A stretch of DNA of 64,000 nucleotides from Panax quinquefolius (GCA_020205615.1 CM035173.1:54693800-54757799); one strand, 5' to 3'. Positions 34,935 through 47,600 are shown, counted from the stretch's first letter. Numbers and translations: made by a program. Notes: a model not told the origin generated them from the letters alone.

Positions 34935-36813
34935 TGAAAGTAGTATGCACACAAGCCAATCATGTTTGATGATAAAGCATATACTTTGTAACAATCTTAT
35001 TCATTTATTAATAAAAAAGTATTAATTTATTAAAGGCTTTTAATTATCTACATGATGTCTTGTTTTATAATATGTGATAAACCCATAGTTTTAAGCAATG
35101 CTTTTAGAATAATGATGATGATCATTCTAATGAGATCTAAATTCTTAGATGACTTTAAAAACTAAAATAGTTCCCAATCATTGGATTACTAAATTGGGGA
35201 TTAGTGAATCCGGATAGATTGGTACATCGTTGCTTTGCTCATTGGATGAGGATGATTGATCTCATGATCATTTGTGTGGAGACACTAAAGCAAGTATGTA
35301 GGTGCTTATTAGAGAATAAGTTCATTGAGCGTGGCTCGCTAAGGAATACCTAATGGAGTTTTATTTGCTGTCAATAGGAATTCTCAGTAGTGATAGTAGT
35401 ATGAAGTGATCCTTGGACTTGAGATCATCATAGTATCTTGTGTATGATGAGTTATACTTTGACTTATTCCTTAAGACCCTTAGGGTATATCAAAGGGTAT
35501 GCTTGGGTATAATAAGTTGTATACATGGAGATAATGTATGATCAATAAAGAATCTACCACTTCTAATAAAAGAAGAGAAATGTCCTATGTGATTCGATAA
35601 ATGACAACCCAAAGAGTCCTTGGTGGCGAAGAATGAAATTAGAAAGGAGTTTCTAATTTGCATTATTTAGTGTTGTGCATTTAAGAGTCGAAATACATAT
35701 AATTAAATAAAATAAGACTTGACAAGAATTCCATGTCTTATATTTAATTGGGACATTGTATGGTGGAAGGATTGAATTGTACGAGTAACTATTTACTCAA
35801 AGGTTCTTTAATGATTAATGTTGAAATCTATATTATCTGGGAAATCGTTGATCGGTAGGGAGGCTTATCCCTATTGTAGAATAAATATTATTTAAATAAA
35901 TTAATTGTTTAATTTATTTATTTAAATAAGATTAAATTGTTCTAATTGATTTATTCACAACCCATTTAATATGGAGAACCTAAAGGGTCACACCATAAAA
36001 GGAAGAATAATTATTTAAGAAGTTAATGGCATAATCGTAATAATATGTTAAGTATATTTAATTTAATCTATGGTGATAGAATAAATTAAATAGCTTAATA
36101 TTTATTATTTAATATTTTAGAAATATTAAATATAAATTAATAAGAGAGTCTTATTAATATTATTACAATTATTATTATTTTAATTTCTAAAAGAGTTTAG
36201 GAATTAATTTAATATAAGTACTCTCATTTATTCCTAATTAAATTAGGAAGGAAAATTAGTTAAAGGAGTTTAATTAATTATCCCTAATAAGATTAGGGAG
36301 CTTAATTAATTAAAAGAATTTAATTAATTAAATAAATCCCAATTTCTTAATTGTTAAGGTGGGTTGCCCACATCTATAAATAAGAGGAGTCTTATTATGG
36401 GTGAGATGGGTTGTTGACTTTTTTAACAACGTAATAATTCCAATTTGTTGGAGAGTACCCTTTTCTATAGAGATAGAAAACTAGGGTTTGAGCCAATACC
36501 CCTTTTCTTGAATTTTCTTCTTCCTTGGTGGATCACCTCTAGAGGCCAAACATTTGGGTGGCTAACGTTGATCAAAGGAAGGAACCAAACCCGGTGGATT
36601 CAAGATTGAACGCGAAAGGATTTGGAGGTGAACTTGTACCTGAGGAAGCTCGATCTTCAAGGGTATGATTTATTCTTTATCTTTTCGTTTAATTAATAAT
36701 TATGCATAAAGGGTGATCCGGGTATATGGTTTGTAAATTTTTAAACTCTGATTTTACACGCTTCCGCACTTTTATGCAATTTGATTGCGTTCTTGAATAA
36801 TACAAACCTAACA
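34935..36813 (+). repeat. Copia 3' LTR
   Basis: Starts TGAAAGTAGTATGC right after the polypurine tract, ends CAAACCTAACA, followed by the TSD CACCA. It carries the same TATA region (about 36374-36381) and inverted-repeat run as the left LTR. The 28831-type hairpin has lost one loop base here (GAG instead of GGAG). Confidence 0.93.
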
Positions 36814-37006
36814 CACCATGATTAAATACTTCACCAAGTGGGTAGAAGCAGCCTCATTCCCCAGGGTTACCAAAGAAGTCATCATTGCTTTCATCAGAAA
36901 CAATATCATTTGTCGATATGGACAACCAGAGTTGATTGTATCAGACAATACTAAGAACCTCAACAACAAAATTATTGAGGAGTTGTGCAGTAAATTTCAC
37001 ATCAAA
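36814..37006 (+). pseudogene. Tat integrase copy 2, part 2 (between copia and E4)
   Basis: Reads MIKYFTKWVEAASFPRVTKE, then RNNIICRYGQPELIVSDNTK, containing the second catalytic Asp. The open frame continues a few codons into the E4 LTR, which begins at 37007; those codons are not integrase. The last five bases (TCAAA, 37002-37006) are the left TSD of E4. Confidence 0.9.
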
Positions 37007-39578
37007 TGTAAGACCCCAACTTATTATTAATGAAATTGAATTTCCTCTATTTATTAATAGTAAGGGTTGATTTGATTAATTTGGTTAGTTATGAGTAAAA
37101 TGCGCAAATATTTTAAATAAGCAAGTGGTTATAAAATATTCATTGTTGTTGGGGAATATTTGTTTAGTCATGGAATATTCTTCTTTGTCGGAATATATTA
37201 AATGCGACCAGAGGCGACCTTGTGTGGGCCCCATAACGAGAAGCGATTGGATGAAGAAAACAGCAAGTATAAGTTGTTTATAAATAACTGGCGTAGTTAT
37301 TCACAGATTAATCTTGTTGGAATACCCGGTGGTTAAAATACAAGATGTACACAGTATTGCATCAATTATTGATTCTTACGTAATAAGGCTCTACTCGATA
37401 ATTGTGACACGGTAATTCTTTATTCAATATTTTATTTTATAGATTCAATAATTGCTACGTTGATATTTTATATTATTGTTGTTTCAATAATTGTCACTAC
37501 ACGCGATATTTTTCATTATCGAGTTAATAATTCATATTATTTGAATAATATTATTAGATAACATTATTGACAATGTCTAGAAAGTTCTATCGAATGAGAG
37601 GTTTGGTCACCTAATTGCGGCCAGTAAGGAGAAATCCTTATTGAAAGCCCCTCTTTCTGAGGAACCTGGTTGTATCGATATTGTGATTCTGTAATATTAT
37701 TAGTGAATAATTAATTATTGATTTATATGATAAGAAAAATATTCATTTTATGTGAATATAGATGGAGAAATTTTTTAATGTGATAATTGTTGGAAATTGA
37801 TATTTTATCTTTTTTGATAAAATAATTCATTTAAATATATTATTATATTTTAATAATATAATAATGGTGATATTTTTACAATGAATGTGGGATATATGAA
37901 TAAATGAAGAAGAGTATTTTTGTTACTAAAAATATTTAAAACATGTTTTTCATGTTTGTGGACCCCATTTCTTGAATAAAATTTGATTAGAGCCTGTAAA
38001 ATCGTCCGTATGTGGATTTCGGTCAATTTTTGTTTGGAATTTGGAAAAACTTAAACTTACAAAGTTGTAGAGAATTGAATTTCCTATGGAATGGATATAA
38101 GATTTGAATTTTTCTGATAAAAAGGCTATTTATTGTGAATTATTGAAGTTCCGGTATATTTGGTCTGAATTGATTTTTGGAGTTTTAAATAATTTTATTA
38201 ACAAAAATGTTTTTTTTGTGATTTTGGTGGGTTGATGGCTGGTGTTTTTGACCAAAAAGTGGGCTAAAGAAATTTATATAAATATATTAATATTTTATTA
38301 AATTTTCTGCTTTGGTATTCTATGCATTTTCCTATAAATAGGGTGCTTAGGTTAGAATTTAAAATCATACCAGAAACAAGTTTTCTTTCTCTCCCTCTAT
38401 ATATATTATCGAGTGTATTCTTGTGAGTATTTTGAGACTTTGAGTGTTGCTATACCGAACAAGTTCCCTTCAGAACTATATCCAGTATTCCACTCAGAAG
38501 TACTATCTTTTCGAGGTAAGGGATGTTATTTTTTTAAATGATATTATTTCTTCTAATATCATTATGCTGGAGTACTGGAAAAAAATTTCTTGTGAAATTC
38601 TTGTCTTTTAGTGTCGGGGTTACTATTCACGTATACGGCATTATTCACAGAAAAATTAAATTTTCATTTTTTATCCAAAATATCTATTATGGATACTAGC
38701 TTTGATTGTATCCATGTTTTGATCATTCTTGAATTTTACTCCACTATGATTATTTATGAAGTATTTTTGAACTCGGATTGTTTAAAGTACGAATCCTTAA
38801 TATTTGTTCTTTTGTTTCACTAGATTCGTTTTCTTTAAAATATTTTTCATCATCCTCAGTCCTAAATGATGATATTACTAAATATCTTTGGCCTGTAGTG
38901 CAAAGATGAATGAATTTCTGATTAATATCTTTGGCCCGTAGTGCAAAGATGAACAGGTGTTGAGATGAACATGACCAACTAATGAATATCCTTGGCCTGT
39001 AGTGCAAAGATGAATATTTGATTCAAGATGTATATTGATTGATGTTATAGGGATAAAATATTGATGATGGACTTTTAAATTCATAGATAATAGTAGATTT
39101 CATTCTCTACGTAACTCTTCTATGAATTATTATTTCTGCTGCGAATATTGATTTAAAACTTGTTGTCTATTGTATTCTATCAGATTTTTTCTTGTTGAAG
39201 ACTAACGATAATTTGTTCTATATTATCTTAGTCATAATATTCTTTACTTGGCAAGTTGAGCTCACCCTTTTCCTTTTTGTTCCATTTTTCTTCTCAGGAG
39301 GCGAGAATGTAGCGAGTACTAGTCGGGGTATGGAATGAAGGTTCTAGAAAGTCATTTTAGTAGTCCTCACCATTTTTGTAAAATAATGTACCAATAATTG
39401 TAATGAGAACTTATTTGGGTGTGAATATTGTCTAGATGACAATATTTGTATTTAAACTCACAGTTTATGTGTTGTCGTATTTTGCACGACACTTGTATTA
39501 ATAAATTTATAGTTGTTTCTGTAACATGTATTTGGCGACTCAGAATGGGTGTTGTATACCTATTTTGGGGGCGTTACA
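37007..39578 (+). repeat. E4 5' LTR (2,572 bp)
   Basis: TGTAAGACCCC...GGGGGCGTTACA. TATA box 38333-38340. In the transcribed part, three ATCTTTG-(GCCTGTAGTG)-CAAAGAT hairpin units lie at about 38883-39012. The end is followed by the PBS two bases on. Confidence 0.95.
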
Positions 39579-39580
39579 GT

Positions 39581-39592
39581 TGGTATCAGAGC
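39581..39592 (+). other. E4 primer-binding site (initiator Met tRNA)
   Basis: TGGTATCAGAGC, exact complement to the 3' end of plant initiator tRNA-Met. Confidence 0.93.
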
Positions 39593-39766
39593 TTAGGGAT
39601 ATGATCTCTGGTGGAGATCGGGGAATAGAACTAGGAGGGGAGAGACGAGTAAATCCTTCGCTAGTTTATCCTACCTAAGCTTATTTGTTGGTTGGTCAGT
39701 ATATAGGGATATTATGTGATATGTTGATTTCTTTAATTAACCCTTGTTTTATGGCAGTATTTGAGA

Positions 39767-41560
39767 ATGGTGACTGAGAATGTTAACAGTGGAGTAAATG
39801 AGACCGTGGAGACACCTTTACTCACCAATGAGGAGAACGTCAACAGTGTGCAAATAATGTTCCTCTTAAAAACAATACCAATCGAAAGCGATGATGAACG
39901 ACGGGATGTTTAGAAGCTTTTTGCACATCATGCAAAATCAGACGAGGGAGACTCGTGTACAAAATACAGATGGAAATGATAACAACACATGGTTTATCAC
40001 AGCCAAGCAGTTCAAAGAGTTGGGACCACCGAGTGCAGGGAAAGCGGGATCCGATTAAAGCGGAAACGTGGGTCAAGCAAATTACCAAGATATTCGATGT
40101 CTTGGGATGCACGGAAGAACAGAAGGTTCCATTCGCCACCTTTATGTTCCGTAATGAGGCAGATTACTGGTGGGAATCTGTGAAGCGTACTAATCTAGCC
40201 GCACTCAGCATGTCTTGAGAGACGTTTCAAAAACTGTTCAGTGACAAGTACTTTCCTGAAAGTATTCGTCATATGAAGGAAATGGAGTTTATTAGATTGG
40301 AACAAAATAACATGACGGTGTCCCAGTACGAGGCAAAGTTTGCACAGTTATCCAGGTTTCCACCTCATTTGGTGGAGAATGAGGAATGTATGACGCGGAT
40401 GTTTCTGAGAGGTTTGAAACCCGGCATACATCAATATCTCATTTCTCATAAATTTTCTCTCTATTCAGATGTTGTCAACAGGGCTCAATTATTAGAGCGA
40501 GATAACGAGTACGTTCAACCGAGGGACCACAACCAGGATCATACCGGTGACAACAGTCATCAAAACAACGATAACCAGCGGAGAAAGAAAAATACGGACA
40601 AAGGGGGTAATCACTCTGGTGGTAATCATGGTCATGAAAATAGAAGAAGCGAGTCGGGGGGAGATTTTAAAAAGAGGAGATTTAACAATGACAATGTGAA
40701 GACATCAACACCAGCAGCAAATGGTTCTAAGGGAGGAGAACGACCACCGGTTGTATGCTATAAATGCGGAAAAGAGGGACATATCATCCCAAACTGTCCA
40801 CAACAGTTCAAGGTATGCTATAATTGTGGAAAGGAAGGACATATCGCTCAAGATTGTACGATAGCGAAACCAAGTCCAGCGGGGATGGTGACTCAAAAGG
40901 CTATCCCAAAAAATTCAAAGTCAACGCTTCCTGGAAGAGCGTTTGTCGTGACTGGTCAAAATGCGAGGAACCCAAACGAGGTGATCACGGGTAAGCTAAT
41001 CATAAATTCTTGCGAAGTTTATACCTTACTAAATACCGGTGTTACCCATTCATTTATCTCTCCTGCTTGTGCTCAACGTTTAAACTTGACTCCGGAGAAA
41101 TTAGACTTTGATTTATCTGTGGAGACTCCGTTAGGAGAAACTTTTTTTACATCCACTATTTATAAATCTTGTTTGATCCAAGTTGGCACCATCACATTAC
41201 CTGTTGACCTTATCTCATTAAAGATACTTGCTTTAGATATGATTTTAGGGATTGATTGGTTAACTACTCATCATGCCAAAATTGATTATTTTCGTAAGGT
41301 TGTTAGTTTTCATATTCCAAACCAACCTGTTGTACGAATTCAAGCAACTAAACCCCTAAAATCAATCACTGTCATATCAAGTCATAAAGTTATTTGTTTA
41401 TTGAAAAACAGATGTCAATCTTTCTTAGCCCATGTTATGGATTTGAATAAATACACGTCGGATTTGAATAATATTCCTGTTGTTAGTAAATTTCCTGACG
41501 TATTTCCTGAACAACTTCCCGGTCTACCCCCAGAACATGAAGTTGAATTCTTTATTGATC
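39767..41560 (+). pseudogene. E4 gag-protease
   Basis: ATG 39767 (MVTENVNSGVNETVETPL). Frameshifts and stops damage the first ~450 bp; from 40273 a 482-codon frame is open. It holds the capsid stretch FIRLEQNNMTVSQYEAKFAQ, a basic Asn/His/Arg-rich linker, and two intact CCHC knuckles, CYKCGKEGHIIPNC (40756-40797) and [14 protein letters not shown] (40816-40857). Protease follows: the active-site triplet reads NTG instead of DTG (codon AAT at 41032-41034; E1, E2 and E3 all have Asp), which should abolish activity. The second strand DMILGIDWLTTHHAK is present. Gag and protease share one frame, as usual for chromoviruses. Confidence 0.88.
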
Positions 41561-42780
41561 TTGAACCTGGTATAAAGCCCATTTCTAAAATCCTATATCG
41601 AATGGCTCCTATTGAATTTCAGGAGTTAAAGGTTCAACTACAGTCCAACTACAAGAGTTGTTGGACATCTATTTCATTCATCCTAGTACATCTCCTTGGG
41701 GTGCTCCTATTTTATTTATAAATAAGAAAGACGAAAGTATACTACTTTGTATTGACTATCGGAAATTGAACCATGTCACCATCAAGAATAGGTATCCGCT
41801 ACCTCGCATTGATGACCTGTTTGACCAGTTGCATGGAGCACAATTCTTTTCAAAGATCAATCTTCGCTTACGGATATCATCACCAAGATTAGAATTGAGG
41901 ATCTTCCAAAGACCGCCTTCAGAACTCGGTATGGGCATTATGAATTTTTAGTCATGTCTTTTGGATTGACTAATGCTCCTACAGCTTTCATGGATATGAT
42001 GAACCGAATATTCAAGGAATATTTGGATCAGTTCATTGTTGTCTTTATTGATGACATCCTTATATATTCCAAAAGCCGTGAAGATCATGAGCACTATTTG
42101 AAGCTGGTACTCCAAAGGGTTTGTGAAAACAAGCTATATGCCAAGTTGAAGAAATGCGATTTCTGGCTTGAGGAAGTAGCATTCCTTGGGCGCGTGGTGT
42201 CAAAACATGGAGTATCTGTTGACCCGACGAAGACTGAAGCAATTCAAAGTTGGGAGCAATCGAAGTACGTAGCTTTCTTGGTTTAGCTGGTTATTATCAG
42301 AGATTTATGGAAGGATTTTCTCGAATTGCTACTCCGTTAACTCAGCTGACTCGGAAGGATACAAAATTCATATGGAGCGAGGAATGCGAGAAGAGTTTTT
42401 AAGAGCTCAAGAGGAGACTTATTTCGGCACCTGTTCAGACAATACCAACTGGTTCGGATGGATTTGTTATCTACAGCGATGCTTCGAGCAAAGGGTTAGG
42501 GTGTGTTCTCATGAAACATGGGAAAGTCATAGCCTATGTCTCGCGACAACTTAAAGAATATGAGAGGAAATATCCTACTCATGATCTAGAGTTGGCAGCA
42601 GTCGTTTTCGCACTAAAGATCTGGAGGCACTATCTATATGGGGAGAAAGTGGAGATATATTCAGACCATAAAAGCCTCAAATATTTCTTCACCCAAAAGG
42701 AACTCAACATGCCACAATGACGTTGGCTTGAGCTGTTAAAAGACTACGACCATACCATTCAATACCATCCTAGAAAAGTG
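41561..42780 (+). pseudogene. E4 reverse transcriptase and RNase H
   Basis: RT starts [20 protein letters not shown] in the gag-protease frame. An 11-bp tandem duplication (CAACTACAGTC, about 41636-41657) shifts the frame. RT then continues as [35 protein letters not shown] (41658-41951) and [18 protein letters not shown] with the catalytic FIDD at 42044-42055 (41954-42286). RNase [16 protein letters not shown] with the first Asp intact, [20 protein letters not shown] (E) and [12 protein letters not shown] (D), 42460-42720. The parts are nearly complete but spread over at least four frames. Confidence 0.88.
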
Positions 42781-44406
42781 AACGTGGTAGCTGACGCGTT
42801 GAGTAGAAGATCATATGCGGGAACGAGTGCGATGTTGTCAACACAAAGGCCCATTTTATGTGATTTACAAAAGTTGAAGATAAAATTCAAGACTTTGGGG
42901 ACCCATGCAATGATATCAAGTATACGCATAGAACCAGCTTTAATCGTTAAAGTTAAAGTTGCTTAAGCCACAGACCCGGAGCTGATGCATATCAAGAAGA
43001 AAGTACAAGAAGGTGTTATTCCAGAAGCAAGAATTGATGAAGAAAGAATACTTCGAGTCCACTCCAGACTTTGTGTTCCTAACGATTCTGATTTGAAGAA
43101 CAAGATCATAATGGAGGCACACAATACACCGTTTGCAATCCATTCTGGAAGTACCAAAATGTATCGTGATCTTTGACATACATTTTGGTGGAACAATATG
43201 AAGGGAGAGATCGTGAAGTTTATCTCGAGGTGTTTAACTTGTCAACGTGTAAAAGTGGAGCATCAAATGCCTAAGGGTCCATTGCAACCACTTGAGATTC
43301 CAAAATGGAAGTGGGAACACATTACCATGGATTTCGTTACGGGTCTTCCCACGGTTTCTCAAGGCATAAATGTTATTTGGGTTATTGTTGATAGATTAAC
43401 CAAATCTGCTCATTTCTTACCGATACGAGAGACTTATTCCCTTGAACGTCTTGCTCGTATGTATGTAAATGAGATTGTGAGATTGCATGGCATGCCAGTA
43501 TCCATAGTTTCGGATTGTGACCCAAGATTCACTTCACAATTTTGGGTTAGCTTGCAAAAAGCTATGGGCACAGATTTACGATTCAGTTCGGCATACCATC
43601 CTCAAACGGATAGACAATCAGAGAGAACTATTCAGACTCCTGAAGATCTATTAAGACTATGTGTCCTAGACTTCAATGGGAGTTGAGATAAGTATTTACC
43701 ATTGGTGGAATTCTCCTACAACAACAGTTATCAGGCAAGTATAGGTGTGGCCCCATTTGAAGCATTGTATAGACGAAAGTGTCGCTCTCCAGTATTTTGG
43801 GATGAGGTGGGTGAAGCAACATTGTTGGGACCAGAGTTGGTACGTATGACTATAGAAAAGATCCAAATGATTCGACAACGTATACAAACGACACAAGATC
43901 GACAAAAGAGTTATGCGGATCTTCATCGAAAGGATGTAGAATTTAGTATTGGGGATCATGTATTATTGCGTGTTGCTCCATGGAAGGGAGTTACAAGATT
44001 TGGGGAAAGAGGAAAGCTCAATCCACGAATTATTGGTCCATTTCAGATTCTTGACCGAGTAGGAAAAGTAGCCTATAGACTCGCGTTACCTCCAAGTATG
44101 TCTCATGTTCATAATATTTTTCACATATTTGTGCGACGTAAATATGTGAAAGACCCAAACCACGTTATTGAGGTAGAACCGGACGAGATAGTCAAAGACT
44201 TAACGTATGAGGAGGTACCTGTCAAGATCTTGGATAGGAAGGAACATGTCCTAAGCACAAAGGTCATACCACAAGTTAAAGTTTTGTGGAGGAACCATGT
44301 TATTGAGGAAATGCCCTGGGAGTTGGAAACGGAAATGAAAGCGAGGTATCCTCACCTTTTCGAAATACCAGGTACGTACGTCAATTTCGAGGAGGAAATT
44401 TTATAA
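42781..44406 (+). pseudogene. E4 integrase with C-terminal chromodomain
   Basis: Integrase finger HSGSTKMYRDL...(stop)...CLTCQRVKVEH (43130-43265). Catalytic core: ITMDFVTGLP (D), SIVSDCDPRFTS (D) and QTDRQSERTIQ (E), so DD-E is intact in the 43198-43686 frame. A TGA at 43684-43686 separates it from the 234-codon C-terminal frame (43702-44406): [23 protein letters not shown] motif in NPRIIGPFQILDRVG, then the chromodomain segment KVIPQVKVLWRNHVIEEMPW with WELETEMKARYPHLF. Chromodomains of this family bind methylated H3 tails and direct integration to heterochromatin. The stop codon TAA (44404-44406) overlaps the polypurine tract. Confidence 0.9.
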
Positions 44407-44416
44407 GGAGGGGAGG
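44405..44416 (+). other. E4 polypurine tract
   Basis: AAGGAGGGGAGG, one base before the 3' LTR. The same tract is seen in reverse in E3 (60835-60847). Confidence 0.9.
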
Positions 44417-44417
44417 T

Positions 44418-46983
44418 TGTAAGACCCCAACTTATTATTATGAAATTGAATTTCCTCTATTTATTAATAGTAAGGGTTGATTTGATTAATGTGATTAGTT
44501 ATGGGCAAAATGCGCAAATATTTAAAATAAGCAAGTGGTTATAAAATATTCATTGTTGTCGGGGAATATTCGTTTGGTCGTGGAATATTCTTACTGTCGG
44601 GGAATATTCGTACAACGGCGCAGCCTTGTGTGGGCCCCATAACGGAAAGTGATTGGATGAAGAAAATGACAAGTATAAGTTGTTTATAAATAACGGATTA
44701 GTTGTTACCGTTAATACTGTTGGAATACCCGATGGTTAAAACACAGTAGCACACGGTATTGCATCAATTATTGATTCTTACGTAAGAAGGCACTACTCAA
44801 TAATTGTTACAGTAATTACTGTTCAATATTTTATTTTATTGATTCAATAATTGCTACGTTAATATTTTATATTATTGTTGTTTCAATAATTGTCACTACA
44901 CAGTATTTTTCATTATTAGATTAATAATTCATATTATTTGAATAATATTATTAGATATCATTATTGGCAATGTCTAGAAAGTTCATCAAGGAAAGGTTTA
45001 GTCACCTAATTGCATGCACCAAGAAGAAGAGAAATCCTTATTGGAAAGTCCCTCTTTCCCGGGAACGACCTTAGCTGTCAGTATTGTGATTCTATAATAT
45101 TATTTGTGAATAATTAATTATTGATTTATATGATAAGGAAAATATTCATTTTATGTGGATATAGATGGAGAAAATTTTTAATGTAACAATTGTTGAAAAT
45201 TGATATTTTATATTTTCTGATAAAATAATTCATTTAAATATATTATTATATTTTAATAATATAATAATGGTGATATTTTTACAATGAATGTGGGATATGT
45301 GAATAAATTAGGAGGAAGAGTATTTTTGTTACTAAAAATATTTAAAATATTTTTTTCATGTTTGTGGACTCCATTTCTTGACTGAAATTTGATTATAGCC
45401 TGTAAAATCGTCCGTATGTGGATTTCGGTCAATTTCTGTTTGGAATTTGGAAAAACATAAATTTACAAAGTTGTAAAGAATTGAATTCCCTATGGAAGGG
45501 ACATAAGATTTGAATTTTTCTGATTAAAGGGCTATTTATTGTGAATTATTGAAGTTCCAGTATATTGGGTCTAAATTGATTTTTGGAGCTTTAAATAATT
45601 TTATTAACAAAAAATATTTTTTGTGATTTTGGTGGGTTGGTGGCTGGAGTTTTTGACCAAAAAGTGGGCTAAGGAAATTTATATAAATATTTTATTAAAT
45701 TTTCTGCTTTGGTGTTCTAAGCATTTTCCTATAAATAGGGTGCTTAGGTTAGAATTGAAAATCACACCAGGAACAAGTTTTTTTTTCTCTCTCTATATTA
45801 TCGAGCGTATTCTTATTAGTATTTTGAGTCTTTGAGTGTTGTTATACGGTACAAGTTCCCTTCAGCACTATATCCAGTATTACAGTCAGAAGTACTGTCT
45901 TTTCGAGGTAAGGGATGTTATTTTTTTTAAAAATGATATTATTTCTTCTAATATCATTATGCCGGAGTATTGGTAAAAATTTTCTTGTGAAATTCTTGTC
46001 TTTTAGTGTCGGGTTTACTATTCACGTATATGACACTATTCACGAATACGGCACTATTCACAAAAAAATTAAGTTTTCAATTTTTGTCCAAAATATCTAT
46101 TATGGATACTAGCTTTGATTGTATCAATGTTTTAATCATTCTTGAATTTTACTCCACTATGATTATTTATGAATTATTTTTGAACTCGGATTGTTTAAAG
46201 TACGAATCCTTAATATTTGTTCCTTTGTTTCACTGGATTCATTTTCTTTAAAATATTTTTCATCATCCTCAGTCCTAAATGATGATATTACTGAATATCT
46301 TTGGCCTGTAGTGCAAAGATGAATGAATTTCTGATTAATATCTTTGGCCCGTAGTGCAAAGATGAACATGTGTTGAGATGAACATGACCAACTGATGAAT
46401 ATCTTTGGCCTGTAGTGCAAAGATGAATATTTGATTCAAGATGTATATTGATTGATGTTACAGGGATAAAATATTGACGATGGACTTTTAAATTCATAGA
46501 TAATAGTAGATTTCATTAACTCTTCTATGAATTATTATTTTCACTGCGAATATTGATTTCAAACTTGTTGTCTATTGTATTCTATCAGATTTTTCCCTAT
46601 TGAAGACTAACGATAATTTGTTCTATATTATATTAGTCATAATATTCTTTACTAGGCTAGTTGAGCTCACCCTTTTCCTTTTTGTTCCATTTTTCTTCTC
46701 AGGAGGCGAGAATGTAGCGAGTACTAGTCGGGGTATGGAATGAAGGTTCTAGAAAGTCGTTTTAGTAGTCCTCACCATTTTTGTAAAATAATGTATCCAT
46801 AATTGTAATGAGGAATTATTTGGGTGTGAATATTGTCTAGATGACAATATTTGTATTTAAACTCACATTTTATGTGTTTTCATATTTTGCACGACAATTG
46901 TATTAATAAAGTTGTAGTTCTTTCTGTATCTTGTATTTGGCAACTCAGAATGGGTGTTGTATACCTATTTTGGGGGCGTCACA
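44418..46983 (+). repeat. E4 3' LTR (2,566 bp)
   Basis: TGTAAGACCCC...GGGGGCGTCACA, followed by TSD TCAAA. TATA box 45730-45737; a short repeat zone TATTCACGAATACGGCAC (about 46018-46060); three ATCTTTG/CAAAGAT hairpins (about 46295-46430). Confidence 0.95.
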
Positions 46984-47600
46984 TCAAACATCTCAACTCC
47001 GTCATCTACCGTCCAAAAATGAATGGTGTTTTTGAAGTGGCTAACAAAAACATCAAAAAGATCATGCAAAAGTTGTCCGCCAACCACAAATGATGGTATG
47101 ACCTGTTGCATCTGACTCTGTTAGCCTACAGAACATCAATGCGTACTTCCACTAGGGCAACCCCCTACGCATTAACCTATGGGATGGAAGCAGTGCTCCC
47201 CACAAAAGTGGAAATGGAATCCCTCAGAGTGTTAATAAATGTTCAGCTGGATGAAGACTAATGGTTACAAGATGGGTATCACCAATTGTCTCTAATAGAC
47301 GAAAGGCGAACCTCTGCTAACTTCCACAGTCAGTTATACCAACAAATTAAGGATCGCCAGGTCCTATAATAGAAAAGTCTGGCTACGGCAGTTTAAACAA
47401 CATGACTTGGCTTTGAAAAAGATCATTGACAACCAAGATCAGTCTAAGGGAAAATTCGCCCTGAACTGGGAAGGCCCGTTTATTGTCAGGGAGGTATTGA
47501 CAGGAGGTCCTCTCAGATTATAGGAAATGGACGCCGTTGAATTTCCACAACTTATCAACTCGGACACCATGAAGCGGTACTATATTTGAGGTCACCACCA
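46984..47600 (+). pseudogene. Tat integrase copy 2, part 3 (catalytic Glu and C-terminus)
   Basis: After the TSD, integrase resumes: HLNSVIYRPKMNGVFEVANK with the catalytic Glu, then TLLAYRTSMRTSTRATPYAL (a TGA near 47090 interrupts), KGKFALNWEGPFIVREVLTG and a C-terminal NSDTMKRYY, with several stops. Together with 27200-27630 and 36814-37006 it completes the Tat copy 2 integrase. The upstream part of the ORF that begins at 46851 is E4 LTR, not coding. Confidence 0.88.

Larger units (their letters stand above)
27631..36813 (+). mobile_element. Ty1/copia retrotransposon, 9,183 bp, nested in Tat copy 2 integrase
   Basis: LTRs of 1,876 and 1,879 bp with TG...CA ends, an initiator-Met type PBS, a polypurine tract GTGGGAGAT directly before the right LTR, and TSD CACCA. 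Coding remnants in copia order: gag with a zinc knuckle, protease, integrase, RT, RNase H, with integrase before RT. The LTRs are nearly identical over the stretches I aligned (one substitution plus small indels in the first ~230 bases), while the interior is strongly decayed. I cannot place it in a clade with confidence. Confidence 0.92.
37007..46983 (+). mobile_element. E4: complete Tekay-type Ty3/gypsy element, 9,977 bp
   Basis: LTRs 37007-39578 and 44418-46983, exact initiator-Met PBS, gag-protease-RT-RNase H-integrase-chromodomain, polypurine tract and TSD TCAAA (37002-37006 and 46984-46988). The uninterrupted target exists in Tat copy 1 (ACATCAAACACC). The LTRs differ at six positions and one single-base indel in their first ~150 bases, so the insertion is older than the copia one. 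This is the most complete element in the window and the reference for annotating E1-E3. Confidence 0.95.

Noticed and set aside
46851..47093. ORF that could look like a fusion protein
   Set aside because: It begins in the E4 3' LTR and reads by chance into Tat integrase at 46984; the same effect extends the ORFs at 27258-27665 and 36818-37030 a few codons into LTRs.
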